NCBI GenBank assembly: GCA_029204225.1
Contig: CM055108.1
Span: forward strand, 22,926,326 to 22,990,325
Direction: 5' to 3'
Length of the DNA stretch: 64,000 nucleotides
DNA from: Diphasiastrum complanatum
Taxonomy: Eukaryota; Streptophyta; Lycopodiopsida; Lycopodiales; Lycopodiaceae
The notes under the pieces are model-generated. The model was not told where the DNA came from and did not search any database. It saw only the letters and a list, made by a program, of their open reading frames with translations. Shown piece by piece: positions 10,211-22,063 of the stretch; the stretch's first letter is position 1; each line of letters starts with the position of its first letter. A program made the position numbers and the translations under genes.

Positions 10211-10867
10211 CATTCTTGGCTGGTTTTTCTGATGGAAATGAAGCTATTGTAGGTTCATTATGTCACTCATCCATGATCAAGTTCTCAAATGTTGAGCTAC
10301 TTGATGCCAATGTTTGGAGATTGTCAATTTTTGGTGAATTCATGGTCATTTTCTTGTGTCAAGTAGATCTTGAAGATGGACTAGTGCAACCTACTTGGTT
10401 TATGGAGTCATGTGGTGCTGGATTTGCATCATTAATGTACTCACCTACTCATGGATTTCCAAGGTTTGATGGTTTCTTGTGGCAAGATGGAGATGGAGGC
10501 TCATTCATGGAGTTTTATGGTGGAGACATATCAAGAAAGGACAAAGTTGGAGGAGACAAGCAAGCAAATGGTCATCACTCACATTTATTGTTTGGTTGCT
10601 GTAATTTTCCAGAGAGTTCAAAGTTTGAAACATGGAGGAATCATTTCATTCACATTCTATTTGGTTCTTCATGTTCTAGTTATATCTTGATCTGTAAAAT
10701 TGATGTAAGAAATAGTGAAGCATCCGATTTGGACACTATTCTCTATATCAATTATGAAAGATACTTTAGAACCTTAGAAAGAAGATCTATACTTAGGATG
10801 GAGATCATTCTAAAGTTGGATCAAAGTTCTATTGTCAAAACTATGCCAAAACTAGTTGAAGAGGGAG
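9780..10867 (+). other. Unrecognised sequence replacing RT-RNase H in copia-1
   Basis: About 1.1 kb between the end of integrase and the 3' LTR. No frame contains RT motifs (no YVDD, no LKQAPR-like motif) or RNase H motifs. Two long frames cover it: the tail of the integrase ORF to 10210, and a 218-codon frame from 10216 (a TTG codon) to 10872, which runs into the LTR. The second contains WFMESCGAGFASLMY and LLFGCCNFPESSKFETW and resembles no family I recognise. Such long openness in AT-rich DNA suggests recent coding origin, perhaps a captured host transcript, but this is inference. Confidence 0.6.
10857..10867 (+). other. Polypurine tract of copia-1
   Basis: GAAGAGGGAG immediately precedes the 3' LTR, the usual place for plus-strand priming. 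Confidence 0.8.
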
Positions 10868-11510
10868 TGTGAGAGATTTCAACTAAACAGTCACATATTG
10901 GTAGATTGTCAATAAGAGGCCAAAACTCATTTTAGACTTAGAGATAAACTTTTTGAAGTTATATTAGTTCAAAATACATTCAATAAACACTTTTGGAAAG
11001 TGTGGGAAAGTTGGTAGTCGAGTTTGAGAGAGATTCAAATTAGAACTTTGGGTACATTGAATCTAGACCCAAAAATAGTAGGGTTTACATTTTGGAGGGA
11101 AAGCCAAGTGGCCAAATAGGGTTTGGAAACTCTATAAAAGGATGTAACTCGTGGAGAGACATATATTCTCTCTTCAATCTCTCATTTCATCATTATACAT
11201 GGTTCTCTTTGGGTTCTACTACTCATTGGTGCACTATCCTGGTGTTATCTTGCAATCTTGTGTGTAGAATGATCATTTATTGCTATTTTTGGTTCCACAC
11301 TTGTGAAATACAGTAGGGTATTGTAATTGTACGGACATAAAACATATTTTATGTTTTGGTTCATGTTTGATCAATATCTCTTAGAGTTTGCATCTCATTT
11401 TGTATGTAGATGCTGATTTTTCTACATTGGCAGGATTGTTGGTTTGCTCCTTATTGTAACCAAAGATTTGGGACATGGATTGGATCTTGAATGATCTGAA
11501 ATCCTTCACA
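10868..11510 (+). repeat. 3' LTR of copia-1 (643 bp)
   Basis: Same ends and TATA box (11133-11140) as the 5' LTR. An 11-bp or so indel near its start explains the length difference. Confidence 0.95.
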
Positions 11511-11515
11511 AGGAG

Positions 11516-12733
11516 CTTGCATTATCACATTGTGGTTAGATCCAGTTGGAGTCTAGTTGCACTACAGGTGGACAGATTCTTGGGGAGTGGTGATCAAATG
11601 GTACAGGGTACAGGATGCATTTGCTTTGGCTTCAATGCTGTGATGGATGTTGTGGTGAGATAGGCTCCTTGGTGGGAGGCCTATATACTGGTCAAATCAG
11701 ATTGGCCCTCTTATGATGTGGATGTGGAATGTCCTTGCTCTCTATCTCTTTTCCTCCATCTCTTGTAATTTCTTTATGGTTGCTAATTGTTGGATGTGAT
11801 TGTTATTGAATTTGCTTATTCTTATGCTTTTTGTGAAAGAGAAAGGGGGAGAGAGAGAAGGGCAAGCTTACATCTTTGTGGATCTAGTGTTAATGATTGT
11901 AGGGTTAATTGATAGTGTTAATGGATCTTAGTGTTAATTGTGGATCATGTATGCATGCTGGATCATTTGATCTATGCTATGACTCTCATGGGATCGAACC
12001 TCCACGTGACATCTAACCTCGTCTCCTTGATGCTTGTGTGCTTAGATCTTGGATTGAGGATAGGGTAGGAAATAGCCTCACAACAAAGAGATGCATTTGC
12101 ATTGTAAATATCATACAAATCAATATTATTTATGAATCATTTAAACTAGAGATAAGGTTAAAAGGATGCCTATCCAAATATCTGTTGATAACCAATTGAT
12201 AATCTATTTTACAACATATTACTTTAAACAGTACAATATTATTCATTTTTATCCTTATTGGGGAGTGATATCTTTCACATTACACTTAAAGCTATAAAAC
12301 GTAGTTCAATGAGTTACCACATGATCTGAATTTGGTGTCGTTGTTGGGGATCAAAAGTGGATATTATCTATGAAAATATATGCAATGGTTCAAGAAACTT
12401 CATTCAATAATGACCCAAAGAAGTTTTCTTTAAATTATACAAGGTAAACATACACTTAGATTATTTCTTGGAAGAGTCGGTTATACTTCAGAAGATTCAT
12501 TTGCAATGTTGAATGACAGATTGTGCTACTGGAGAATCTTTTGAAGACTAAAGAAAAATTTGAATGGATTGTTGAACAGTAAGATTGTCATGACATTATT
12601 GTCATAGCAATCTCAAACTATTCATATCAATAATTTAAAATAAAGCCATCTCAAATTGCAATCTCCAAAATCGGAATGATAATAGCGCTCTTTTTGTTTT
12701 CATTCATCCGCAACATTTTTGCAACAATTTTAT
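11516..12733. other. No gene seen; right flank of copia-1
   Basis: AT-rich, with a short purine patch (GAGAGAGAGAAG) near 11851. No supported coding region. Confidence 0.4.
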
Positions 12734-13159
12734 TCAGTGATATAGTAACGGAAGCAAAACGTACACGCATAATCTTGTGCAAAATATCTGGGTAATAGTA
12801 AATATTCTAAATGTTGTAAAAGAAATTTGAATTTGCAGATCGATAATCTTAAGAGGAGGAGCCAGTTCCAATGGTGAACTAACCTTATCCAGATTTGTAT
12901 AAGAATTCACGGGTGGACAGTCCTCCATAGTAAGACAAAAATCTTCATCGACATCTATCAGGACAATAACGTGTCTTTGAATAAGTCTACAATTAACTCG
13001 ATGTGACATGGTGAATAAGTGAGTCTGAAGGGCTAAAGGAAAAAAGTTAACATTCAACAATTTAATCAGAAAATTTATAGCTGAAATAGACATTATTTTC
13101 ATATTCTGTAAATATTTAGATTCATACGATTCTTCTTTCATGATAAGAGTATAAGGCAT
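12734..13159 (-). other. Unassigned 141-codon open frame
   Basis: A minus-strand frame from an ATG at 13159, in a stretch with no other gene. The middle (RLIQRHVIVLIDVDEDF) is more protein-like than the hydrophobic ends. I recognise no domain and see no clear splice sites. It may be chance or a fragment of an old exon. Confidence 0.2.
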
Positions 13160-13186
13160 GTTGAACGTTGTACATTTGTATCGAAC

Positions 13187-13560
13187 ATGTTTAGACAGTC
13201 CTTAGTATTTGATCTTGATTATCTAGACAAGAAAATTGATCCTCGTGTCTGTCATAGCTACGTTGTTGGAAAGCATACTAGGATTCCATTTAGATCAAGT
13301 CATAAGCATGTAGCAAAAGATATTCTAGATGGTGTTCATTTAGATAAATGTGGCCCATTGCAAACCTTATCTTTGATTGGTGCAAAGTACTTTACTACTT
13401 TTATTGATGAATTTTTGAGAAGAACAACTATTTAGTTTATTAAGCAAAAATCGAAGGCTTTTAGCCTCTTCAGACAATTCAAAGAGTGTGTAGAACTTGA
13501 AACTGGTGAAAGAATCAAAGAACTGAGGTCAGGCAACAGTGAAGAATACATGTTTGAAGT
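13187..13560 (+). pseudogene. Copia integrase fragment
   Basis: The translation contains a GAG-pre-integrase remnant followed by HLDKCGPLQTLSLIGAKYFTTFIDEF, the first part of the integrase catalytic core. After an in-frame stop at 13433 it continues as SKAFSLFRQFKECVE and a degraded RSGNSEEYM (normally SDNGGEY). It is truncated on both sides and belongs to a family different from copia-2, which inserted 150 bp downstream. Confidence 0.75.
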
Positions 13561-13710
13561 GAAATTAAAATTCCAACACTCTCTCTTAATTTGACTTCAA
13601 ACACTTAGATAATCTTCAAATTTAGGAACAAATGCTTTCAATCAAATCTATATCTTATTAAAGGTCTAGCAAGAATTGATTGACCAAAGGAAAACAATTA
13701 GTGAGCATAC

Positions 13711-14368
13711 TGTTAAAAATTCCCAATTCTAGCTTGACTAGTTTTGGTCATATGACTTGTAAATAGTTAGATGTGTGGCTTGTCACACGTGCCAAATAGC
13801 ATAGGATTCCATTCATAAGGATGTTCTCAAGTAGACCTAAGTGTTAGAACCTTTGGAATGAGTCCAAATTATGCTTAGATACAAGAGAGAAAAAATAGGA
13901 GCTATTTTCGGTAATTTTGGCATTGTTGAGAGATCTCCAAGATAGGGATGAAAGATCCACCAAAATTAGCATTAGGGATAGGTTTAGGGCTACTCATACC
14001 TGCCCAAAACCATGATGGATCATGTATATATAGGTGATGATATCTCACCAAAATCAATCAAGCAATTTCATGTTCTTTCTCTCATAATGGTGCAATTGCT
14101 CTCTATGTTCATAATTGTTTGAGTACTTGTGATTACTAATGATTATAGGATTGAATGTAGGTCTGGTGTACAGTACTCAGACTGTGGGAGGCCGTACTTT
14201 CAAAAGGGTGAAGCCTTCTTCAAGGATTTGGGCCATTTAGTGAGGTTCAAGCATAGATTTTTGATGGATTTTGATGGTTCAAGTTGTGCTAATCTTATGA
14301 AATCATAATCTATCGTTTCCCTCATCATTTCAAGTGTTTTAGGATCCTTATTTGCTGTAATTTTTACA
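13711..14368 (+). repeat. 5' LTR of copia-2 (658 bp)
   Basis: TG...CA ends. TATA-like TATATATAG lies at about 14025. It lacks an 8-bp and a 17-bp segment present in the 3' copy, and its CACACGTGTG palindrome is mutated. Confidence 0.96.
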
Positions 14369-14380
14369 TGGTATCAGAGC
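14369..14380 (+). other. Primer-binding site of copia-2
   Basis: TGGTATCAGAGC directly follows the LTR; complementary to initiator tRNA-Met. Confidence 0.96.
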
Positions 14381-15178
14381 CTAAAGGCTGAAATGAGCTA
14401 AATCCTTGGTTTTCATTCAATTTGATCACAATTTTCGATCTAAATCTTGTGTAGATTGGATCTTAGCATCTATATTGATTCTAGAAGTCAAAGTGAGTCA
14501 AATACATTGGAGATTGGTGTTGTGTGACTTCATTTGCAGGTGTTTAGGTGTCTAAAACCAGAGGCAAAGTTGAATTCAATTCACATTACCAAGATAGCAA
14601 GTTTTGCTTGCTCCAAGCATTGATTTCTAAGCGAGTTTTGGAGGTGATTTCATAGAGGAGGCTTTCTAGCATTCAAGGAGAGGGAAGATCAGAGTTTTGG
14701 GGACTCTTCAAGGCTGTTCTAAGGTGTAGTAGACACCTCCTAAAGTGATTTAGGTTCAGTCCAACCATTGCTTGACTTATGCACCAAATTAGATCAATTT
14801 TTCATCAATTTTGATCATTTTTTGCTTGTGATTGGATAGTATATTGTGTTGCATCCTCATTAAGTTCCATTTAGATCTTTTACAAGTGATTTTGGAAGTA
14901 TATTAGGTTGCTGAAATTCACTCTTGATCAGATCATTTGGAAGCTTTAATGTTCTTTATAGAAAGAGGGGCAATTCTACTAGTATTGTCTACTTCAATCA
15001 AGCAAGTGCATTGTTTCTAGTATTCTATGATTTGATTTTGTTAGAGATCATTCTTAGATATTTATATGAAGTCTATTACTGATCTTTTTAGGTCCCTAAG
15101 AAGTGGGATAAGGTAGACCTTCAATCAAATCAATAGAAGTAACCTTCATTTGTGTCAAGTCCTTGATTAGGAGACTAT
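14381..15178 (+). other. Untranslated leader of copia-2
   Basis: About 800 bp without an open frame of note, ahead of the gag ATG at 15179. Confidence 0.7.
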
Positions 15179-17143
15179 ATGGCATCTATAAATGCATATC
15201 TTTTGGATACTAATGAAAGGCTCAACAAAACTAACTATTCCATATGAAAAGTTAGAATGGAATCCATCATGATCATGCAAGATCTGATGGAAATTGTAAA
15301 TGGTAAGGAGGATGAACCTATTCATCCTCAAGAAAAAGCCAAATACATCAAGAGGTTCAATGTTGCACTACATTGCATAAAAATGAATGTTGCAAATGAA
15401 CTCTTAAAAGAGGTAGGAGATTGCACTTCAGCTCAAGATGCTTGGGAGACTTTGCAAAAGGTCTATGAATCCAAGAACCAAACTAGAATGTTAGCTTTGA
15501 AGAATCAAATCTACAGAAGTTATCAAAAGAAAGGAGAGAGTGCACATACTTTTGTCCTAAGAGTAAAGGAATTGAACAAAGAGCTAGCCTTTATAGGTGA
15601 TCCTATCAAGGATGAAGAGCTTGTTCAACTCATATTGAATGGACTAAGCTTTGAATTTGACAATTTGGTTCAGGGATATGCAATTATGGGTAAGCTACCC
15701 ATACTTGAAGAACTCCAAGGCACACTCATGGCCGAGGAATCAAGAAGGAGCCAAATGCAAGAGAGAATGGATAGGCTTTCCATCCAAGGTGGAGATGACC
15801 AAGCTCTCTTCACCAAAGGCAAAGGCAAGTCCAAAGGCAAAGGATCAACATTCAAGAAGTCTACAAAGCTTGAGGATCAAGAAGGACCCTCAAAGGCATC
15901 TCCATCAACCACCAAAGTCAAGAAGGACAAATCAAAGGTGAAGTGCTACTATTGTAGCAAGATGGGGCATTATGCCTCGGAATGCTTCAAGAGGAAGCAA
16001 GATCAAAGCCAAGCCAACATGAGCAAAGAGGAGGAGGAGGAGAGTTCACATGAGGACTCTCTCATGATGTCCATATTTTCTTCAACAAGCTTCAAAGGAG
16101 AAGATCCTTGGTGGATTGACTCGGGTGCTAGTTCACACATGACTAGTAAAAGGGAGTTTTTCTCTTCTCTCTTATCTTATGATGGACCTATAAAGTCTAT
16201 CTATACAGCAAATGATGAAGCTTGTAAGATTGAAAGAGTTGGTAGCATTCCCCTTTGCTTAGGATCTTCCAAAAAGATCAACATAGAAGGTGTTTTGTAC
16301 ATTCCTACAATAACAAAGAATCTACTAAGTGTTGGCCAAATGGTAGACAATGGTTTCAATGTTGACTTTGCTTCAAATGAATGTTTCATCAAGAAGAAGG
16401 GTAAGATAGTGGCTAAGGGCACTAGATTTGGCAAACTTTATAAGTTGGATGCATTTGTGGATACTAATGTTGTCATGTTGGCCGAGAAGAGCAAGATATC
16501 TACCTTTACTTTATGGCACAAAAGACTTGGACATGTCAACTCGGGTTCCATGGAGGCTATGATCAAGGAGGAGTATGCTTTAGGCCTACCAAGGTCTATT
16601 GGGAAGGAAGACAAGGTTTGTGAAGCTTGTGCCTTATCCAAGGCACATAAGAAGGTGTTTCCTAACTCCATCACAAAGTCATCTCATCCTCTTGAACTCA
16701 TACACTCGGATGTGCACATTGCTAGCACCAAATCTAATGGAGGTTCATCCATGTTTTTAACCTTCATTGATGACTACTCAAGATATTGTTGGGTGTTCTT
16801 ACTTTCCTTCAAGCATCAAGTATTTGATACTTTTGTAAAGTTCAAGTTGTTTGTGGAAAAGCATCATAATCATAGCATCAAGATTCTTAGAAGTGACAAT
16901 GGTGGAGAATTCATCTCCAATGAGTTCAAGGCCTTTTGTGAAGAGGAAGGGATCAAGAAAGAGACTTCTTGTCCTTACACTCCTCAACAAAATGGAGTTG
17001 CTGAAAGAAGGAATAGAACATTATGTGAATGTTCTAAGGCTTTAAGATTAGATGCTTGTTTGCCCAAATCCTTTTGGGGTGAGTCTCTTGTATGTGCAAA
17101 ATACTTGATGAATAGGGTGTCTTGCAAAGCAATTGAAGCAAAA
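15179..17143 (+). pseudogene. Copia-2 gag-protease-integrase part of polyprotein
   Basis: The real start is the ATG at 15179 (MASINAYLLDTNERL). Codon 23 is TGA (15245-15247) where the family has Trp (SIWKVRME), so the longest uninterrupted frame begins only at 15257. Domains in order: copia gag, CCHC knuckle CYYCSKMGHYASEC, retropepsin WWIDSGASSHMT with the normal DSG, integrase zinc domain (LWHKRLGHVN ... CEACALSK) and DDE core (HSDVH, LRSDNGGEF, PQQNGVAERRNRT). At 17140-17143 a run of four A residues appears to have lost one base, shifting the frame, and translation ends at 17191. Confidence 0.95.
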
Positions 17144-19146
17144 CTTCTTATGAGATGCTGTATGGAAAGAAACCCAATCTTAATCACTTGAAAGTTTTTG
17201 GGTATATATGTTATGTGCATGTGCCATTGGAAACAAGAACCAAGGAGGATCCATCTTCCACAAGAGGGATCATGCTTGGATATGCAAGCTCAAGCAAGGG
17301 CTACAAAGTCTATCTCCCATCCTTGAAGAAATTTGTTGTTTCAAGAGATGTCATCTTTGATGAACATCATATGCATATGCTTGAAGAAGGCTCAAGTGCT
17401 CCAACAATCAAGAAGAAGATGGCCGAGGAGCAAGATCTTGGTTTTGAGGAGGAGCTCATGGAGGAGCAAGCACCAAACCCACCTATCACACCAAGGAGAT
17501 CTTCAAGGGCAAAAGTGGAGCCATCAAGGCTTACATATCAAGGCAAACGACAGCAAGTTGAGGGTATCTCATCCACTTCTTATGCTTTATCTAGTTTTGA
17601 AGAACCGTCTAATGTTGAAGATGCATTGAACTCCAAAGAATGGTATAAAGCTATGTTGGATGAGTATGATGCCTTGATTGAGAATGAAACTTGGTTGCTT
17701 GTTGAAAGACCTCAAAGGAATGTAATAGGATGCAAGTGGGTCTTCAAGCTTAAGTTGAATGCAAATGGGAGTGTTAACAAACATAAAACAAGATTAGTTG
17801 CAAAAGGTTATGCTCAAGAGAGAGGGATAGACTATGAGGAAACTTTTGCACCCGTGGCCAAGATGGTCACAATAAGGCTAATCATTGCACTTGCATCACA
17901 TTTTGGATGGATTCTATGTCAAATGGATGTCACTAATGCTTTCTTGAATGGTTTTTTGGAAGAGAATATCTATATGGAGCAGCCACAAGGGTTCATCAAG
18001 CATGGAATGGAGAACAAAGTATGCCATCTCCAAAGAAGCATCTATGGCTTGAAGCAAGCCTCGAAATCTTGGAATTCAAGACTACATTGCTATCTTATTT
18101 CACTTTCTTTTGTTCAGAGTGAATATGATCCCACTCTTTACATTAAGTTTGATGATGTTGGTATTGTACTTTTACTCATTTATGTAGATGACATCATCAT
18201 TAGTGGAAATAGTGTTGATGGTATTGAAAAAATCAAGATAGATCTATCCTTAGAGTTCAAGATGGTAGATCTAGGGTGTCTTCACTTCATCTTAGGCATA
18301 GAAGTACTTAGAAGGTCTGATTTTATCTTTATAAGTCAAGTAAACTATGCTCAAAGTCTTTTGAAGAAGTTTAAGATGGAAGTATGCAAAAGTGTTGACA
18401 CACCAATGGAGCAAGATGTAAAAGTGCCAAATGAAGATGATGAAAGATCCTTCATGGACATCACTTTGTTTAGGCAACTTATAGGTTCCTTAATGTGGAT
18501 CACTATAACTAGACCGGATCTTAGCTTTAGTGTATGTAGGTTGAGCCAATCCATGCAAAAGCCATTGAATATCCATTGGAAAAAGGCTAAGAGGACTCTA
18601 AGATACATCTTGGGTACATTGGATTTTGGGATTCTATATAGAGGAGATGTGATTAACCTTCATGCATTTAGTGATTCAGATTTTGCAGGGGACAAGAGGG
18701 ATAGGAAATCAACAAGTGCCTATTCAACTTTCATAGGAGAAGGTGTGGTTTCATGGCTTTCAAAAAGGCAAGAAACTATATCTCTATCTTCAACCGAGGC
18801 CGAGTACAAAGCTTTGACAACCACTACAAAGGAGGTACTTTGGATCAAGAGATTATTGGTGGAGCTAAAGATCATGGATTCAGAGGAGGCACCAATCATC
18901 TACAATGACAATATATCAGCCCAACACCTTGCATCTAACCCAATCTTCCATGCAAGATCTAAGCACATTGAGATATGCCATCACTTTGTGAGAGAAATGG
19001 TGCAAGCCATGGAGATTGCTTTGGAGCATGTTCCAAGCAATAAATGTGTAGCTGATCTACTTACTAAACCACTTCAAAAGACACATTTTATGAAGTTCAT
19101 ATCATCACTTGGAGTGATTAGTAAAGCAATGATTGAACCAAGCTAG
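17144..19146 (+). pseudogene. Copia-2 RT-RNase H part of polyprotein
   Basis: The frame continues the polyprotein after the 1-bp shift and is then open to the stop at 19146. It begins with the integrase C-terminal region (VFGYICYVHVPLE, MLGYASSSKGYKVY, SRDVIFDE). RT follows with KWVFKLK, RLVAKGYAQ, IYGLKQA and the catalytic YVDD in LLLIYVDDIIISG. RNase H shows SDSDFAGD and STEAEYKAL, then HIEICHHFVREM. All catalytic motifs are present, so apart from the frameshift this half looks functional. It is the best reference in the window for judging the other copia copies. Confidence 0.95.
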
Positions 19147-19148
19147 AT

Positions 19149-19160
19149 AGTGAGGAGGAG
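19149..19160 (+). other. Polypurine tract of copia-2
   Basis: GTGAGGAGGAG directly precedes the 3' LTR. Confidence 0.85.
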
Positions 19161-19842
19161 TGTTAAAAATTCACAATTCTAGCTTGACTAGTTTTGGTCA
19201 TATGACTTGTAAGTAGTTAGATGGTCATGATGTGGCTTGTCACACGTGCCAAATAGCATAGGATTCCATTCATAAGGATGTTCTCAAGTAGACCTAAGTG
19301 TTAGAACCTTTGGAATGAGTCCAAATTATGCTTAGATACAAGGGAAAAAAAATAGGAGCTGTTTTTGGTAACTTTTGCATTGTTGAGGGATCTCCAAGAT
19401 TCCAACCCTAACTTGGTAGGGATGAAAGATCCACCAAAATTAGCATTAGGGATAGGTTTAGGGCTACTCATACCTGCTCAAAACCGTGATGGATCATGTA
19501 TATATAGGTGATGATATCTCACCAAAATCAATCAAGCAATTTCATGTTTTTTCTCTCATAATGGTGCAATTGCTCTCTATGTTCATAATTGTTTGAGTAC
19601 TTGTGATTACTAATGATTATAAGATTGAATGTAGGTCTGGTGTACAGTACTCAGACTGTGGGAGGCCGTACTTTCACACGTGTGAAGCCTTCTTCAAGGA
19701 TTTGGGCCATTTAGTGAGGTTCAAGCATAGATTTTTGATGGATTTTGATGGTTCAAGTTGTGCTAATCTTATGAAATCATAATCTATTGTTTCCCTCATC
19801 ATTTCAAGTGTTTTAGAATCCTTATTTGCTGTAATTTTTACA
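19161..19842 (+). repeat. 3' LTR of copia-2 (682 bp)
   Basis: Matches the 5' LTR. It carries an intact CACACGTGTG palindrome at 19675-19684. The small minus-strand open frame over its end is not a gene. Confidence 0.96.
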
Positions 19843-19989
19843 CATACGTTGATCATTTATATATGCTTCAAGAACATTTTCCTTCTGAAACATCCTCACT
19901 ATATTGAAAATATATAAAAGCAATATCTTCATATCCTCACTCTGGTCAAAATGAATTTTCTTTTCAAATAAGACTACTCTTGACGCTGT

Positions 19990-20671
19990 GTCGACTTTTG
20001 ATTTTGCTTCAATGGATTCGGGCCTTTTTTCTTCTACTTAGTCGAGGCTCTGTTGATGTATAAGAGGCGTGAGAGTTGACAGTTGAGGAACTAGAGGGCT
20101 TGTTCCTTCGAGTGTCTTCCTACAACAGCATTGTGAAAACTCTTGAAAGAGTCAGCTCTGTGTCTGTCATGATGATCATCACCCAACTGTAGTATGAGAT
20201 TGGCAAGCTTGAAAGCAGTGTCATTACTGTGTCTTGATCGTCTATGATTGATCCGACAGCGGCCATTTGCTTTAGCAGGTTCTTGAACTAGTTGATGTGA
20301 TTCTGCAAGAAATCACCATTGGTCATCTTGAGGGAGAAAAACTTCTTCCTAAGATGTAGCTTGGAAGCTACAATGCTCACTTCATACAAGGTGCTCAAGA
20401 TGTCCCAGACTTCCTTGGAGGTCTGAGCTTTAGACACATGGCCGATTTGCGTGTTTGATATGTTGAGAATGATCAATACAAAAGCTTTTCCATCCTTCAG
20501 CTTCCATCAGAATATTGCAGCATCATCGGCTTCGGGTCTTGCCTCTACACTTGTAACAACGTCATACAATTCCTTAGCCATTAGCACAGTTCTCATCTTA
20601 AATTTACACAAATGGTAATTGGCTCCATCAAGCTTGTCCATAATAGGACTAGCTTTCCCTTGGGAATCCAT
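19990..20671 (-). pseudogene. Copia gag remnant (element of LTR A)
   Basis: It reads leftward from an ATG at 20671 (MDSQGKASP). The gag motifs are LDGANYHLCKFKMRTVL and SKEVWDILSTLYE, and later parts resemble LKQMAAVGS...DDQDTVMTLLSSLP. Several stops interrupt it (after DDAAIF, after FLQNHIN and further on). It stands in the right place and orientation relative to the primer site and LTR at 20848-21730, so it is the gag of that element. No zinc knuckle or pol follows on this strand before copia-2. Confidence 0.8.
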
Positions 20672-20847
20672 GTGGATATTAGTCTAAGTGATAGTGACAA
20701 CTATAAGTGACTGAAGAGTGAAAATCTAATGCAAAATTATAGAACAAGAAAGCAATTATTCAATCATCTAATAGAACCAGGTTTTGTAGGAAGCCTATCA
20801 AGTTATAGAAATAGCTTTGATATAAAACTGCGTAAGGAATCAAACAA

Positions 20848-20859
20848 GCTCTGATACCA
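20848..20859 (-). other. Primer-binding site (minus strand)
   Basis: GCTCTGATACCA on the plus strand is the reverse complement of TGGTATCAGAGC. It abuts LTR A. Confidence 0.92.
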
Positions 20860-21730
20860 TGTTGGGGGACTGATCCGACTACTCGAACCTGGTAAAACAA
20901 TTGGATTGGGGCAATCCTACTACTGCGTGAAGGCAGAGCTCAACCAGTTTCCCTCAGTTCATGCATCACTATTACAGTAGGTAAACACAAGATTAAACTA
21001 GAGCTTGATTACATGATAGTTTGCAAAATTAGAAGAGCAGACAATCAGACAAAATAGTAAGAATGTTAGATAGGAAGATGTAGTAGCTTAGACACACAAT
21101 ACTGACAAGAACTCTGAATGCAATAAAGACAATGATTGATTCAGATTAGTGCATATAAATACACGTTGGTTCAATGCTATGAGCACAAGACAATAGCAGA
21201 CGAAACCACGTGCTCAAAAAGCTAACTCCGTTATGTAAAAGCTATGAGATTATTACAAACAATCAGTCTAAGGAAAGAATCAATGCATGAAAGCATCTTC
21301 AATGTCCGTCTCGTTGAATCTTGTTGAATAAATTACAATAGTTATCTATATAGGATTTTTATTTGTGCAGATGAGTGTAGAAAGAGATAGAATGGAGCCG
21401 TTGTGCCATCTGGAGGAGATCGTGGTGGTTGTTGTCATTGTCAAGTTAGTTGCACAGTACAAGAAGTGAGCGTGAGAAGGCTTCAGCTATTCGAATGTCA
21501 AGCGAGTCACTGACGTGGCCAAATGAGTCAAAGTAGTTGATAAGCCAATATGTTGGACAAGTTGGGTATATGTCGGTGGAGTCGAATGTCGGACTCTTTG
21601 ATATATGTCAAACTTCCTGATATGTCAGTCAAGCCCAATAAGTCAAGTGCCATTCTCTTGCCTATCTTCAGTTATAGAATGTAACTAGATTAACATGGGA
21701 TTTAGGAGAGTAGAGGAGATAAATCCAACA
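20860..21730 (-). repeat. LTR A (871 bp), minus orientation
   Basis: On the minus strand it begins TGTTGGATTTATC and ends CAGTCCCCCAACA. It is homologous to LTR B at 28860-29779, which points the other way. It contains repeated GACATATCAG-like words in U3. Upstream flank on the minus strand is CAATT. Confidence 0.9.
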
Positions 21731-22063
21731 AATTGGTGTAGTAACAAGCTCACACCACCTGGAACAAAATTCTCTCAAGAATTTTTGTTTTTTGAGAAAC
21801 TTAGAACTTTGAGTTACACAAATTCAAATCATGACCAAATTCACCACTATTTGATACAGTAGGAGGCTCTAACTATCTAGAGAGCATTCCATCGAATTTT
21901 AACCCTCCTATTTCATACACCACAACTTCCAAATGGTCTCGTTTGCAGCTCTTACAATTTTTCTTCCAAAGCTTTTTCAAACCGTCGTTGATTCCTCTCA
22001 GATTTCCCACGAATCTGATTCTTGTCATTGTCCTATGTTTGCAATCACCTTGCTCTGATACCA
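21731..22063 (-). mobile_element. Leader and primer site of another LTR element (fragment)
   Basis: A second minus-strand TGGTATCAGAGC lies at 22052-22063. The 310 bp to its left look like a retrotransposon leader running toward LTR A, which cuts it. The 63-codon frame over it is not supported as a gene. Confidence 0.6.

Larger units (their letters stand above)
6059..11510 (+). mobile_element. Copia-1: complete LTR retrotransposon lacking RT
   Basis: Both LTRs begin TGTGAGAGATTTC and end CCTTCACA. The element is bounded by a perfect 5-bp target-site duplication AGGAG (6054-6058 and 11511-11515). The primer-binding site is at 6713 and a purine-rich tract at 10857-10867. The LTRs differ at roughly 14 positions plus one small indel (by eye, about 2%), so the insertion is fairly young. 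Gag, protease and integrase are present in copia order, but 9.77-10.87 kb holds no reverse transcriptase or RNase H. The element should therefore be non-autonomous and depend on a relative for reverse transcription. Confidence 0.95.
13711..19842 (+). mobile_element. Copia-2: full-length, nearly intact LTR retrotransposon
   Basis: The LTRs begin TGTTAAAAATTC and end AATTTTTACA, and are flanked by a perfect 5-bp duplication CATAC (13706-13710, 19843-19847). The primer-binding site, gag, protease, integrase, RT, RNase H and polypurine tract are all present in copia order. I count about 18 substitutions over roughly 655 aligned LTR bases (about 2.7%) plus 8-bp and 17-bp indels. Only two lesions stop the polyprotein: an early nonsense codon and one 1-bp frameshift. 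Confidence 0.97.
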
